Shown here: positions 1 through 7,285 of the stretch, piece by piece
How the letters are laid out: every line of letters starts with the position of its first letter
Numbering within the stretch: position 1 is the stretch's first letter
Assembly: GCA_947631305.1 (NCBI GenBank)
Contig: CANRKV010000024.1
Coordinates: forward strand, 1-14,420
Source: an uncultured Jeotgalicoccus sp.
Lineage (GTDB): Bacteria; Bacillota; Bacilli; Staphylococcales; Salinicoccaceae
DNA length: 14,420 bases
Direction: 5' to 3'
Program-made: the position numbers and the translations under genes
The notes under the pieces: generated by a model
Database searches by the model: none
What the model was told of the DNA's origin: nothing
What the model saw: the letters and a program-made list of their open reading frames with translations, nothing else

Positions 1-173
1 GGAGCCCGGTCGTATTTAAAAAGATCATAAGCCCTGTGATAGCCGCCGCAATAATTATCGTAATTATAACCATTTACCGTATAGTTTCTGAGCCCCCATA
101 TACCGCTCTTGTACCTGGCAGGATCAGATGTGACTTTAAATCCGTGACTCTCTAAATATGCTATCGGATCCAT
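1..173 (-). CDS. Phage-endolysin-like M23 metallopeptidase, N-terminus only (cut by window edge)
   Basis: The gene reads leftward from an ATG at 173 and runs off the window after 57 codons. A strong ribosome binding site (AAGGGGGAG) lies just upstream. The N-terminus MDPIAYLESHGFKVTSD leads into YCGGYHRAYDLF, in which H46-x3-D50 matches the first zinc-ligand motif (HxxxD) of LytM/lysostaphin-type M23 glycyl-glycine endopeptidases. From memory, the closest relatives are staphylococcal phage endolysins of the phi2638A type, which begin with a similar stretch and the same CGGYHRA block. There is no signal peptide, and a stop codon lies a few codons upstream in frame, so the start cannot be moved to include one. 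This fits a holin-dependent lysin rather than a secreted housekeeping autolysin. Later catalytic residues, cell-wall binding domains and any further phage genes are outside the window. Confidence 0.72.
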   Translation of the reverse strand, partial: MDPIAYLESHGFKVTSDPARYKSGIWGLRNYTVNGYNYDNYCGGYHRAYDLFKYDRA

Positions 174-236
174 ATGTCTCCCCCTTTTTAAAGTTCTAAC
201 CTATATATCGGGCAGGAACTTCTAAAAGGACAAACG

Positions 237-278
237 AAAAACCCGTCCGGATTCCCAAAAGGAACCCGGACGGGTTTT
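237..278 (-). terminator. Rho-independent terminator of the AI-2E family permease gene
   Basis: Two 18-nt arms (238-255 and 261-278) enclose a 5-nt loop. In the leftward transcript the arms pair throughout, with one G-U pair; on the plus strand the same position is an A-C mismatch. The leftward hairpin is followed by a U-rich run (TTTTTCGTTTG). It begins 12 nt after the permease stop codon, so it separates that gene from the endolysin-like gene downstream. Confidence 0.88.
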
Positions 279-289
279 ATCAGCACTGT

Positions 290-1387
290 TTAAGTGTTTT
301 TTGTTACATTTGTCAGCATTGTATTTTTCAGATTTGCACGGTATTTCCAGATATTCTGAATAATCGTCTTGATTACCGCATATGTTGGTATTGCTACGAG
401 AATACCGATGAAACCGGCGATGTTCCCTGCAGCAAGTACGATGGTAATTACAGTAAGCGGATGCAGTGCGAGTGACTGTCCCATGACGTTTGGAGTAATT
501 AAGTTACTTTCAATCTGCTGCGCAATCAGCGTAATCAGCGATACCCACACGAACATTATCGGATCCTGAATAAGTGCTAGCAGACCGGCAGGAATAAATG
601 CAACCCACGGACCGACGAAAGGCACGATATTCATAAACAGTGCAAATATTGCCAACAGCAGTGCATAGTCCAAGCCGATAATCGTGTAACCGATGTACAA
701 AATAATACAAAGGATAAATGATACGAGCATCTGCCCCTGAATAAACGAACGGAGTGTCTGATCGATATCATGTAATAATTCCACTAAAAACTGTTTGAAT
801 GTTCCTCTGAACGGTGATGTCATTGACGGAATGAACTTTTGGTGATCCTTCAGCATAAAGAAGAAGAAGAATGGTCCCAAGACTAAAGTTAAGAGTACAC
901 TTACTGTGCTTGTCACTATCGTAATCGCATTAGAAACAAAGCCGCTCAGCATATTCGTCCCCATATCCAGGGCATCCTGAGTTACAGACTGCAGATCGAT
1001 ATCAAATGGCAGCCGTTCACGCTGGCTCAATAAGTAATTCGCTATATTCTGCACTTCACTTTGCAGTATAGGCAGTCTTGATACTAAGTTCTGCACCTGT
1101 TCAGTGACCATCGGTGCTACTGTCAGCGCAATAATTACAATAACTATTAATATAATGATAAAAATCGCAAGAATACTGACAAGTCTGTGCGCATTGCGTT
1201 TTTCCAAAAAGCGCTGAATAGGTTCGGTTATGTAGTATAGCAGCCCGCCTATTATTACCGGGAAAAATATTGTCATTACTATCGTAATAAACGGTTCAAA
1301 AATAACCTGAACCTGCATTGCGAGAAGTATAATAACAAAGGTAATAATAAGTGCTATACCGCTTTGAAACCAAAGTTTATTAGTCAT
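290..1387 (-). CDS. AI-2E/PerM family membrane transporter
   Basis: A 365-residue polytopic membrane protein of the AI-2E transporter (PF01594) family. Two hydrophobic segments near the N-terminus (about residues 8-30 and 32-55) are followed by another at about 68-93. A soluble, helix-forming stretch comes next (about 95-145), then a second membrane block (about 150-180 and 215-345). The family hallmarks are visible: the FMNIVPFVGPW motif and, later, QQIESNLITPNVMGQSL with its conserved ESN and P. Family members have been linked to autoinducer-2 export, Na+/H+ exchange or small-molecule efflux, and the substrate here cannot be deduced. The ATG at 1387 has AGAGGTG upstream at proper spacing. 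The gene stands alone between its promoter and a strong terminator and is transcribed divergently from the esterase gene. Confidence 0.9.
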   Translation of the reverse strand: MTNKLWFQSGIALIITFVIILLAMQVQVIFEPFITIVMTIFFPVIIGGLLYYITEPIQRFLEKRNAHRLVSILAIFIIILIVIVIIALTVAPMVTEQVQNLVSRLPILQSEVQNIANYLLSQRERLPFDIDLQSVTQDALDMGTNMLSGFVSNAITIVTSTVSVLLTLVLGPFFFFFMLKDHQKFIPSMTSPFRGTFKQFLVELLHDIDQTLRSFIQGQMLVSFILCIILYIGYTIIGLDYALLLAIFALFMNIVPFVGPWVAFIPAGLLALIQDPIMFVWVSLITLIAQQIESNLITPNVMGQSLALHPLTVITIVLAAGNIAGFIGILVAIPTYAVIKTIIQNIWKYRANLKNTMLTNVTKNT

Positions 1388-1422
1388 AAAGTGGCACCTC
1401 TAAAATCTGTTATTTTGTTCAT

Positions 1423-1431
1423 ATTGTATCA
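1423..1431 (-). promoter_or_regulatory. Candidate extended -10 promoter of the permease gene
   Basis: Reading leftward, TGATACAAT is a TGn-TACAAT extended -10 element. It places the transcript start near 1416, about 29 nt before the ATG. I see no good -35 hexamer, which is common for extended -10 promoters. Confidence 0.4.
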
Positions 1432-1529
1432 TTACTGCTTATAATTTCATACTATATAAACAGCAGATTCAGAAATACATGTTATCTCTTCCATCAAATT
1501 GGTAATATACAATATAAGGAGGCGTTAAT

Positions 1530-2255
1530 ATGGATAAAACACCAGGAAAAGTACATACCACATCCCTCAGCTCGGAGGTTTGCGGTGAATCATTCGAAAT
1601 ACAATATTACCTGCCCAAATCGTATTCTGATCTTTATAAATATAATGTTATTATTACTTTCGATTCGCAGGATTTTTTTAAATACGGGCAGATTGAACGA
1701 TTAATTGAAAAGATGGAAGCTGATGATGAGCTGGAACGGACAATCATTGTCGGTGTTCCTTATCCTTCAGTTGAATGGCGCAATCATTACTTCAGTCCGA
1801 ACGGAGAGCACCATGAAAAATTCGTCACTTTTGTCGGACGTGAGCTTAACAGTTTTATAGACAATAACTTTAAAACATTAAAAATGGCAAACAGCCGGCT
1901 TTTAATGGGTGAAAGTCTCGCCGGCAGTTTCGCTCTGTCAGTTGCGTTGACATACCCGAACACTTTCAGCCAGGCACTTGCTTTCAGTCCTTTCGTCGAT
2001 GAGCAGTTTATTGAACGCTTTAAAAACAGTATGAGTCTTATTAATTTAAATATTTACCATACAATCGGTCTGGAAGAAGACGATTTTAAAACGATTATGG
2101 GAGTTCAGGCCGACTTCCTCACACCTAACAGAGAGCTGAACGCCGTGCTTGAAAATGAACCGCTGGAATACACTTACCGCGAACTGGAAGGCGGACATAT
2201 TTGGAAAACATGGAAACCGGAACTTAAAAATGTTCTCGAACACTTTTTTGGATAG
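1530..2255 (+). CDS. Putative serine esterase (esterase D / enterochelin-esterase-like fold, YjcH-like)
   Basis: A 241-residue alpha/beta-hydrolase of the putative esterase family PF00756. The nucleophile elbow MGESLAGSF places the catalytic serine at S129. The C-terminal GGHIWKTW supplies the histidine (H223), in the GGHxWxxW form usual for this family. An acidic run (residues 182-185, EEDD) is the likely source of the third triad member. There is no signal peptide, so it probably acts in the cytoplasm. The substrate is unknown; relatives hydrolyse siderophore esters, S-formylglutathione or acyl esters. An ideal AAGGAGG ribosome binding site precedes the ATG. In B. subtilis, as I recall, the YjcH esterase gene also neighbours yjcG, as here, which supports a conserved pairing. 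Confidence 0.82.
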   Translation: MDKTPGKVHTTSLSSEVCGESFEIQYYLPKSYSDLYKYNVIITFDSQDFFKYGQIERLIEKMEADDELERTIIVGVPYPSVEWRNHYFSPNGEHHEKFVTFVGRELNSFIDNNFKTLKMANSRLLMGESLAGSFALSVALTYPNTFSQALAFSPFVDEQFIERFKNSMSLINLNIYHTIGLEEDDFKTIMGVQADFLTPNRELNAVLENEPLEYTYRELEGGHIWKTWKPELKNVLEHFFG

Positions 2256-2261
2256 AAAACG

Positions 2262-2291
2262 TATACAATTTTTTTCGTATAATGATATACT
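2262..2291 (+). promoter_or_regulatory. Candidate promoter of the yjcG-like gene
   Basis: TATACA (2262-2267) and TATACT (2286-2291) are spaced 18 nt apart, and the -10 is extended by TG at 2283-2284. A consensus TATAAT also lies at 2278-2283 but has a weak -35. The start would fall near 2298, just upstream of the GGGAGG ribosome binding site. Confidence 0.4.
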
Positions 2292-2321
2292 TGAAACAAA
2301 TCGTTTAGGGAGGCATTTTAA

Positions 2322-2831
2322 ATGAAATTTGGAATAGCATTATTTCCATCTAAAAAACTTCAGGATACTGTGAACCAATATCGTAAGCGTTATGATGCTA
2401 GATATTCATATATCGCACCGCATATTACAGTAAAAGAAGCTTTTGAAGCAGAGGAACATGAAAAACCCCAGATTGAAGAATTTATTAAGAGCGTAGCATC
2501 AAAGCATAAACCTACTGAAATTGAAATTAAGAAAGTTTCAAGTTTTGCTCCGAAAAAACAGGTTGTTTACTTTAAAGTTGAACCTAACGAAACATTAAGT
2601 TCAATCCACGATGCATTTAACGAAGGCGGCTTTTACGGCGATGCTTCACATCCGTTTGTACCGCACTTTACTCTTGCTCAGGAAGAAACAGCTCAAAAAT
2701 TTGAAGATACACTCAGTCATTTACAAATGATCGGTATCGAACATTCTGAAACACTTGATAAAATCAGTTTATGCGTCCAGCTTGAAAATGGCATCTGGCA
2801 CGTGACAGATACATTTAAATTAGGCCAATAA
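2322..2831 (+). CDS. yjcG: 2'-5' RNA ligase-like 2H phosphoesterase (YjcG family)
   Basis: A 169-residue protein of the 2H phosphoesterase superfamily, the size of Bacillus/Staphylococcus YjcG. Both signature H-x-T motifs are present: PHITVKEAF (H34, T36) and PHFTLAQE (H115, T117). They are about 80 residues apart, as needed to form the two-fold active site. Superfamily members act on 2',5'- or cyclic phosphodiester bonds in RNA or nucleotides, but the true substrate of YjcG proteins is not established to my knowledge. The GGGAGG ribosome binding site lies at proper distance from the ATG. The gene follows the esterase gene on the same strand and ends at a terminator shared with the converging fabI. 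Confidence 0.88.
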   Translation: MKFGIALFPSKKLQDTVNQYRKRYDARYSYIAPHITVKEAFEAEEHEKPQIEEFIKSVASKHKPTEIEIKKVSSFAPKKQVVYFKVEPNETLSSIHDAFNEGGFYGDASHPFVPHFTLAQEETAQKFEDTLSHLQMIGIEHSETLDKISLCVQLENGIWHVTDTFKLGQ

Positions 2832-2858
2832 AAAAAACTCCCGAAAGGGAGTTTTTTT
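2831..2858. terminator. Bidirectional terminator between yjcG and fabI
   Basis: A perfect 12-bp stem (2831-2842 with 2847-2858) carries a GAAA tetraloop. The A7 and T7 ends give a U-run in both directions. It touches the stop codon of yjcG and sits 1 nt beyond the fabI stop, so both converging genes use it. Confidence 0.93.
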
Positions 2859-2859
2859 A

Positions 2860-3627
2860 TTATGCCATAATGTGGTAACCGCTGTCGACGTGAAGCACTT
2901 CGCCAGTAATACCGCTTGACAGGTCGCTTAACAGGAATGCTACCGTGTTACCAACTTCAAGCTGGTCAACGTTACGTTTTAACGGTGCACGTTCTGCGAT
3001 TTCTTTAAGAATTGATTTGAATTCACCAACAGCTGATGAGCTGAGCGTACGAATCGGGCCTGCTGAAACTGCGTTTACGCGAATTCCCTGCTCGCCTAAA
3101 TCGTAAGCAAGGTAACGTACACTTGCATCAAGTGCTGCTTTTGCTACACCCATAACGTTATAGTTAGGCATTGCGCGTTCGCCGCCAAGGTATGTCATCG
3201 TTACGATGCTGCCGTTTTCGTTCATAATTTCTTTTGCATACTTAGAAACAATCGTTAATGAGTAAGCACTGATATCGAGTGCCATTTTGAACCCGTCACG
3301 TGAAGTTTCGCTGTATCCGCCGGTTAATTCATTTTTATCTGCAAATGCGATTGCGTGAAGAACGCCGTCGATACCATTTGTTTTTTCTCCGATTTCTTTA
3401 AATGCTTTAGATACATCTTCATCACTTGTTACGTCACACTCAACGATAATATCGTGCTCGCCTTCAAGTTCAACAAGAAGCTTATCCAGCTCTTTACGGA
3501 AACGTTCGCCTAAAATTGTGAATACAAGTTTCGCACCCATTTTATCCAGCGCACGCGCTGCACCCCAGGCGATACTTCTTTTATTTGCTACACCCATAAT
3601 TACGTATGTTTTACCTGATAAATCCAT
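2860..3627 (-). CDS. fabI: Enoyl-[acyl-carrier-protein] reductase FabI
   Basis: The final reductase of the type II fatty acid elongation cycle, reducing trans-2-enoyl-ACP; it is the target of triclosan and related drugs. The 255-residue protein has the SDR nucleotide-binding start (GVANKRSIAWG, residues 12-22) and the FabI catalytic pattern Y146, Y156 and K163 in TYLGGERAMPNYNVMGVAK. These match Y147, Y157 and K164 of S. aureus. Residues equivalent to S. aureus A95 and F204, often changed in triclosan resistance, are retained (A94, F203). The residues equivalent to S. aureus R40 and K41, which favour NADPH, are L39 and G40 here, as in Bacillus FabI. AGGAGG precedes the ATG. A FapR operator covers the promoter. 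Confidence 0.97.
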   Translation of the reverse strand: MDLSGKTYVIMGVANKRSIAWGAARALDKMGAKLVFTILGERFRKELDKLLVELEGEHDIIVECDVTSDEDVSKAFKEIGEKTNGIDGVLHAIAFADKNELTGGYSETSRDGFKMALDISAYSLTIVSKYAKEIMNENGSIVTMTYLGGERAMPNYNVMGVAKAALDASVRYLAYDLGEQGIRVNAVSAGPIRTLSSSAVGEFKSILKEIAERAPLKRNVDQLEVGNTVAFLLSDLSSGITGEVLHVDSGYHIMA

Positions 3628-3655
3628 TCAGAAATCCTCCTAATTCATCCCTAGT

Positions 3656-3674
3656 ATTAGTACCTACTACTAAT
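3656..3674. promoter_or_regulatory. FapR operator of fabI
   Basis: ATTAGTACCTACTACTAAT matches the FapR box (TTAGTACCT followed by a degenerate TTAAT-like half) and contains the perfect inverted repeat TTAGTA/TACTAA. FapR represses fatty acid and phospholipid synthesis genes in Bacillus and Staphylococcus and is released by malonyl-CoA. The site overlaps the fabI -10 element and the predicted transcript start, as expected for repression by occlusion. fapR itself is not in the window. Confidence 0.85.
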
Positions 3675-3700
3675 CTACATTTTATTAGGCCGTATTGCAA
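3672..3700 (-). promoter_or_regulatory. Candidate SigA promoter of fabI
   Basis: Reading leftward, TTGCAA (3700-3695) and TAGATT (3677-3672) are 17 nt apart. The start would fall near 3665, inside the FapR operator. It lies in the short gap after mgtE, so fabI has its own promoter and may also receive read-through from mgtE, since no terminator separates them. Confidence 0.6.
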
Positions 3701-3709
3701 GAAATATCA

Positions 3710-5083
3710 TTATAATAAGCTCGACATAAATACATTTGCCAGTGCAAAGTAAATAAGCAGACTGATAATATCATTTGCTGTCGTAATAAACGGACCGCTC
3801 GCAATTGCCGGGTCAATACCCATTTTATTCATTAGCAGCGGCACGACAGTACCGATAATCGTTGCAACCGACATCGATGCAATGAGGCTGCCGCTGACGA
3901 TAATACCGAGCACCGGCTCGCGGTACATAACAATGATAATAAGAAAAATAACAATACCGCAGACCACACCGGTAATAAATCCGGAGCCAAGTTCACGCCC
4001 TGCAAGTTTTACTTTACTGGATTCTTTAATCTCTCCCGTCGATATACCGCGTATTGCAACAGCGAGCGACTGCGTACCCGTGTTACCCGCCATTCCGCTA
4101 ATTACAGGGATAAACGCACTGAGCAGCACAACACGTGCCAGCGTGTCTTCGAAGAACGACAGCATCCACGCTGTAATCATACCCATAAACGTCAGGCCAA
4201 TCAGCCATGGCAGACGTTTTTTTGCCGTTTCCATTGCAGTATCGGATGTACTTTCGTTATCACTCATACCGGCAAGTCTCGAGTAGTCTTCTCCGGCTTC
4301 TTCATGAATAACATCCATAATATCATCGGCAGTAATTATACCGACTAAATGATCCTGAAAATCAACAACCGGCACTGCAAGGAAATCGTAATCACGCACA
4401 ATCTGCGCAACTTCTTCCTGATCATCTGATACACGTACTGACACGACGCGTTCAGTCATCACGTCACCGATATATTCATCGTCATCGGCAACAATCAGTT
4501 CTCTGAGTGAAATTATACCTGCAAGACGATTGTCCGAATCAGTAACGAACAGGTAATAAATCATCTCCGATTCCGTCGCCATTTCTTTTAAATAGCGCAT
4601 CGCTTCACGCACAGTCATCTGGCTGTTTATGCTGACAATTTCCGTCGTCATAATACCGCCGGCAGTATCTTCTTCGTAGTTCATCAGACTGCGTATTTCC
4701 GCTGCGTCTTCTTTATCCATCAGCGGTAAATACGTCGTCATTTTTTCCCGCGAAATTTCATTTAAAATATCCACGGCGTTATCATACTGCATCGCGCCGA
4801 TAATATGAGCCGCGTAGCGGGCATCTATTTGGTCCAGCAGCTCTTCATACTCATCCGCTTCAAGTTCAAGCAGGTCGAAAAAATCCGAAACTTCCTCCGG
4901 ACTTAGAAACTTATATAAAGTATGACGCTGTTCATCTGTTATCGTCTGATAGATTTCACCCTGCTCATAATTGTGCAGGTCCATAAAAATATCTCTGAAA
5001 CTATCGAGATTTTCTTCATCCAGATAATTAATCAGACTCTGTCTTACTGCCTCAAAATCTATTTCTCTGTCGTCTCTTGACAT
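3710..5083 (-). CDS. mgtE: Magnesium transporter MgtE
   Basis: A Mg2+ channel/transporter of the inner membrane, gated by intracellular Mg2+. The protein reads as a cytosolic N domain (about residues 15-135), a tandem CBS pair (about 140-265), a connecting helix and five C-terminal membrane helices (about 290-457). Family motifs include GNTGTQSLAV (333-342) and DPAIASGPFITTANDI (424-439), whose aspartate (D438) matches the conserved pore residue. The chosen ATG at 5083 gives MSRDDRE and has a GAGTGGG sequence at workable spacing. An ATG at 5089 and a TTG at 5104 are in-frame alternatives. It follows nadK after about 27 nt, so it is probably cotranscribed. There is no room for an M-box Mg2+ riboswitch directly upstream. 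S. aureus has rluD between these two genes; here it is absent. Confidence 0.95.
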   Translation of the reverse strand: MSRDDREIDFEAVRQSLINYLDEENLDSFRDIFMDLHNYEQGEIYQTITDEQRHTLYKFLSPEEVSDFFDLLELEADEYEELLDQIDARYAAHIIGAMQYDNAVDILNEISREKMTTYLPLMDKEDAAEIRSLMNYEEDTAGGIMTTEIVSINSQMTVREAMRYLKEMATESEMIYYLFVTDSDNRLAGIISLRELIVADDDEYIGDVMTERVVSVRVSDDQEEVAQIVRDYDFLAVPVVDFQDHLVGIITADDIMDVIHEEAGEDYSRLAGMSDNESTSDTAMETAKKRLPWLIGLTFMGMITAWMLSFFEDTLARVVLLSAFIPVISGMAGNTGTQSLAVAIRGISTGEIKESSKVKLAGRELGSGFITGVVCGIVIFLIIIVMYREPVLGIIVSGSLIASMSVATIIGTVVPLLMNKMGIDPAIASGPFITTANDIISLLIYFALANVFMSSLL

Positions 5084-5110
5084 ATTCATACCCACTCTCA
5101 GCAAAAACTT

Positions 5111-5905
5111 TTATGAAATGAATGAATCGTGCACTCTTTGCCAGAACGGGAATGGCCTGAAGCGTGCAAAGCGTATTTTTTCTTCAGCTACTGAAAACTG
5201 AATCGACTTTACACCTTTGTGCACTAAGTTCACATGGTCAATCGTCATCTGGTATTCTTCACTGTTTACCGGCCTGACATTGACGAAGTGGTGTTTCGGC
5301 AGTACGAGCGGTGAGCCGACTGTCCGGAAAACACGGTTGTTTATCGATGCGATTTCAGTCATCTGAACCGCTTCGATGGATGGATGTATAATTGCCCCGC
5401 CCAGTGCCTTATTATAAGCCGTCGAACCTGATGGTGTGGAGATGCACAGACCATCGCCTCTGAAACGTTCGAAATGGCGATTTCTAATATCCACATCCAT
5501 AACAAGGGTCGAACCGTTCGTCATCCTGAGCGTTGCTTCATTTAATGCCAGGTATTTAGTTTCCATGCCGACTTGATCATAATGAATCATCACTTCAACA
5601 AGCGGATATTCCACGATTTCAAAGTCATCATTTTTCAGTGCCATTATCAGGCGTTCAACTTCTTCCTGTCCCCAGTCCGCGTAAAATCCAAGATGCCCTG
5701 TATGCACACCGACAAATGATACTTCGCCGACGATATGCTGATAGCGGTGAAATGCCTGCAGCAATGTACCGTCACCGCCGACAGAAACGACAATTTCCGG
5801 CGACTTTTCATCGAGAATCATATCCATCCCGAGCATATAATTCACCATCTTATCAGTCAGTGCATTCGATTTTGTATCCCCTTTTGAAACTATAGCAAAT
5901 CTCAT
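5111..5905 (-). CDS. nadK: NAD kinase
   Basis: Phosphorylates NAD+ to NADP+ and so sets the NADPH pool; cytosolic. The 264-residue protein has the NAD kinase signatures: GGDGT (residues 43-47), the NE pair of LNEATL (122-123) and the glycine-rich TPSGSTAYNKALGGA (157-171). The length agrees with Bacillus and staphylococcal enzymes (about 265-270). I chose the ATG at 5905 because AGGTG lies 5 nt upstream; the in-frame ATG at 5923 directly abuts the relQ stop and has no ribosome binding site. The coupling with relQ is close (18 nt between stop and start), and nadK is followed by mgtE. Confidence 0.95.
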   Translation of the reverse strand: MRFAIVSKGDTKSNALTDKMVNYMLGMDMILDEKSPEIVVSVGGDGTLLQAFHRYQHIVGEVSFVGVHTGHLGFYADWGQEEVERLIMALKNDDFEIVEYPLVEVMIHYDQVGMETKYLALNEATLRMTNGSTLVMDVDIRNRHFERFRGDGLCISTPSGSTAYNKALGGAIIHPSIEAVQMTEIASINNRVFRTVGSPLVLPKHHFVNVRPVNSEEYQMTIDHVNLVHKGVKSIQFSVAEEKIRFARFRPFPFWQRVHDSFIS

Positions 5906-5923
5906 ATCATCACCTGATTTCAT

Positions 5924-6544
5924 TTATATATTGCGCTTCTTGGAAAAGTATTTCTGCGCTTCCTGTACTTCTTCTCTGATTTCAGACATTTCCTTATCCA
6001 GTAAATATGCCGCTTCAGCTGCATTTTGCAGACGATCTTTAATTTCCGGCGGATACTCTCCTGAATATTTATAATTCAGAGTGTGTTCAATTGTTGCCCA
6101 GAAATTCATCGCGAGCGTACGAATCTGGATTTCAGCAAGAATATTAATTTTTCCATTCACACTCTCAACCGGATACTCGATAATAATATGATATGACCGG
6201 TAGCCGCTCTCTTTAGTGTTTTCAATGTAATCCCGTTCTTCGATTACTTTCATATCATCCCGTGACCTGATGTGATCTGTAATTACATTAATATCATCAA
6301 CAAACTGGCACATAATACGTATGCCTGCGATATCGTACATTTGTGCACGCAGATTATCATAGGGAATATTTCTCGTACTCGCCTTTTCTATTATACTTTG
6401 TACGGGTTTGACTCTCGATGTTACAAATTCTACCGGTGAGGATTGACTCGTAATCTGATAGTCTTTCCTGATTCCTTTAAGCTTAATTTTCAGTTCTTCC
6501 ACCGCTTGTCTGTACGGGGCTAAAAATATACTCCATTCTTCCAA
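5924..6544 (-). CDS. relQ: Small alarmone synthetase RelQ (GTP pyrophosphokinase, YjbM-like)
   Basis: A stand-alone (p)ppGpp synthetase: it transfers pyrophosphate from ATP to GDP/GTP and lacks the hydrolase, TGS and ACT domains of long RSH proteins. The 206 residues open with EEWSIFLAPYRQAVEELK, close to the start of B. subtilis YjbM and S. aureus RelQ. They hold the synthetase motifs DIAGIR (71-76), ERDYIENTKESGYRSYH (103-119), EIQIRTLAMNFWATIEH (138-154) and an acidic helical C-terminus (EMSEIREEVQEAQ). RelQ enzymes form tetramers activated by pppGpp. The start codon is TTG, with GGAGG 10 nt upstream. It heads the relQ-nadK-mgtE operon and is divergent from the CYTH gene. Confidence 0.95.
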   Translation of the reverse strand: MEEWSIFLAPYRQAVEELKIKLKGIRKDYQITSQSSPVEFVTSRVKPVQSIIEKASTRNIPYDNLRAQMYDIAGIRIMCQFVDDINVITDHIRSRDDMKVIEERDYIENTKESGYRSYHIIIEYPVESVNGKINILAEIQIRTLAMNFWATIEHTLNYKYSGEYPPEIKDRLQNAAEAAYLLDKEMSEIREEVQEAQKYFSKKRNI

Positions 6545-6604
6545 TTAAATTCATCCTCCAGACTCCACTGTAAAGGCCGATATTTTTTACATCTGACGTA
6601 ATTT

Positions 6605-6613
6605 ATTCTACCA
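6605..6613 (-). promoter_or_regulatory. Candidate extended -10 promoter of relQ-nadK-mgtE
   Basis: Reading leftward, TGGTAGAAT is an extended -10 (TGn-TAGAAT, 5 of 6 matches). It gives a start near 6598 and a leader of about 54 nt. No clear -35 is visible. Confidence 0.45.
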
Positions 6614-6648
6614 TATTCCGTGAAATCTTATATATAGAATCTGTTTGC

Positions 6649-6677
6649 TTTACAGGTTTAAAAAATTTAAGGATAAT
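6649..6677 (+). promoter_or_regulatory. Candidate SigA promoter of the CYTH-haemoglobin-yjbH operon
   Basis: TTTACA (6649-6654) and GATAAT (6672-6677) lie 17 nt apart, each one mismatch from consensus. The predicted start (near 6684) falls at the first base of the AAGGAG ribosome binding site, so the leader would be unusually short. Confidence 0.5.
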
Positions 6678-6697
6678 AACTGTAAGGAGTGGTGATG

Positions 6698-7285
6698 ATG
6701 TTCGAAAAAGAAATAGAGTTTAAAAACTTACTGACGGAAAGTGAATACGGTAAAATACAGAACGATCATTTCCCAGGCGAAAAACCGATGTATTTAACAA
6801 ACTATTACATAGATAATAATGAGCTTCAGCTTATTCAGAATTTATTAATGCTCAGAATAAGAGTGCAGGATGCCGAGCAGCTGATGACTGTTAAAATTCC
6901 CGATGAGCGTCACGTCGTCTACGAATACTCAGGCGTCACAGATATCGATCTCACAGAAGGTGTTTTAATAGACGAGAAAAATATTCCTGAAAATATACTG
7001 GAACAATTAACGAAACGCAATATAACGACAAACAACCTGTCCATTCAAGGTTCCTTAATTACTGAACGTCTTGAAAAGCCTTCACACAGCGGACTGCTGG
7101 TTCTCGATAAAAGCACTTACCTTGGAATGACCGACTACGAACTCGAATTCGAAGCGCCGGATGTCGGCACAGGGAAAGCAGAATTCACGCAAATTCTTAA
7201 TAATTATGGTATTGTACGACGAGAAGAAATTGTTAAAAGCGCACGATTTTACAATGCACTCAAACAAAAAAAGGGGGTTAACTGA
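6698..7285 (+). CDS. yjbK: CYTH domain protein (YjbK-like)
   Basis: A 195-residue protein of the CYTH/triphosphate tunnel metalloenzyme superfamily. The N-terminal signature ExExK is clear (EIEFK, E5, E7 and K9). Further charged beta-strand motifs follow, such as MLRIRVQ, LMTVKIP, LVLDKSTYLG and DYELEFEAP, and these would line the tunnel that binds triphosphate and metal. Characterised members hydrolyse inorganic tripolyphosphate or thiamine triphosphate, or make cAMP; the substrate here is unknown. The ATG at 6698 has AAGGAG 8 nt upstream; 6695 is an equal in-frame alternative. The stop TGA overlaps the ATG of the haemoglobin gene by one base. In related genomes this gene also sits beside relQ, which hints at a link with polyphosphate or nucleotide metabolism (inference). 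Confidence 0.88.
   Translation: MFEKEIEFKNLLTESEYGKIQNDHFPGEKPMYLTNYYIDNNELQLIQNLLMLRIRVQDAEQLMTVKIPDERHVVYEYSGVTDIDLTEGVLIDEKNIPENILEQLTKRNITTNNLSIQGSLITERLEKPSHSGLLVLDKSTYLGMTDYELEFEAPDVGTGKAEFTQILNNYGIVRREEIVKSARFYNALKQKKGVN

Noticed and set aside
3882..4286. Reading frame of 134 codons on the plus strand inside mgtE
   Set aside because: It is the complement of the MgtE membrane domain, has no ribosome binding site and resembles no known protein; it is a shadow of the real gene.
5084..5110. M-box magnesium riboswitch for mgtE
   Set aside because: Only 27 nt separate nadK from mgtE, which is too short for any riboswitch.
6485..6556. Short upstream reading frame before relQ (ATG at 6556, out of frame)
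   Set aside because: The ATG touches the GGAGG with no spacing, the frame is only about 23 codons, and nothing supports its translation.
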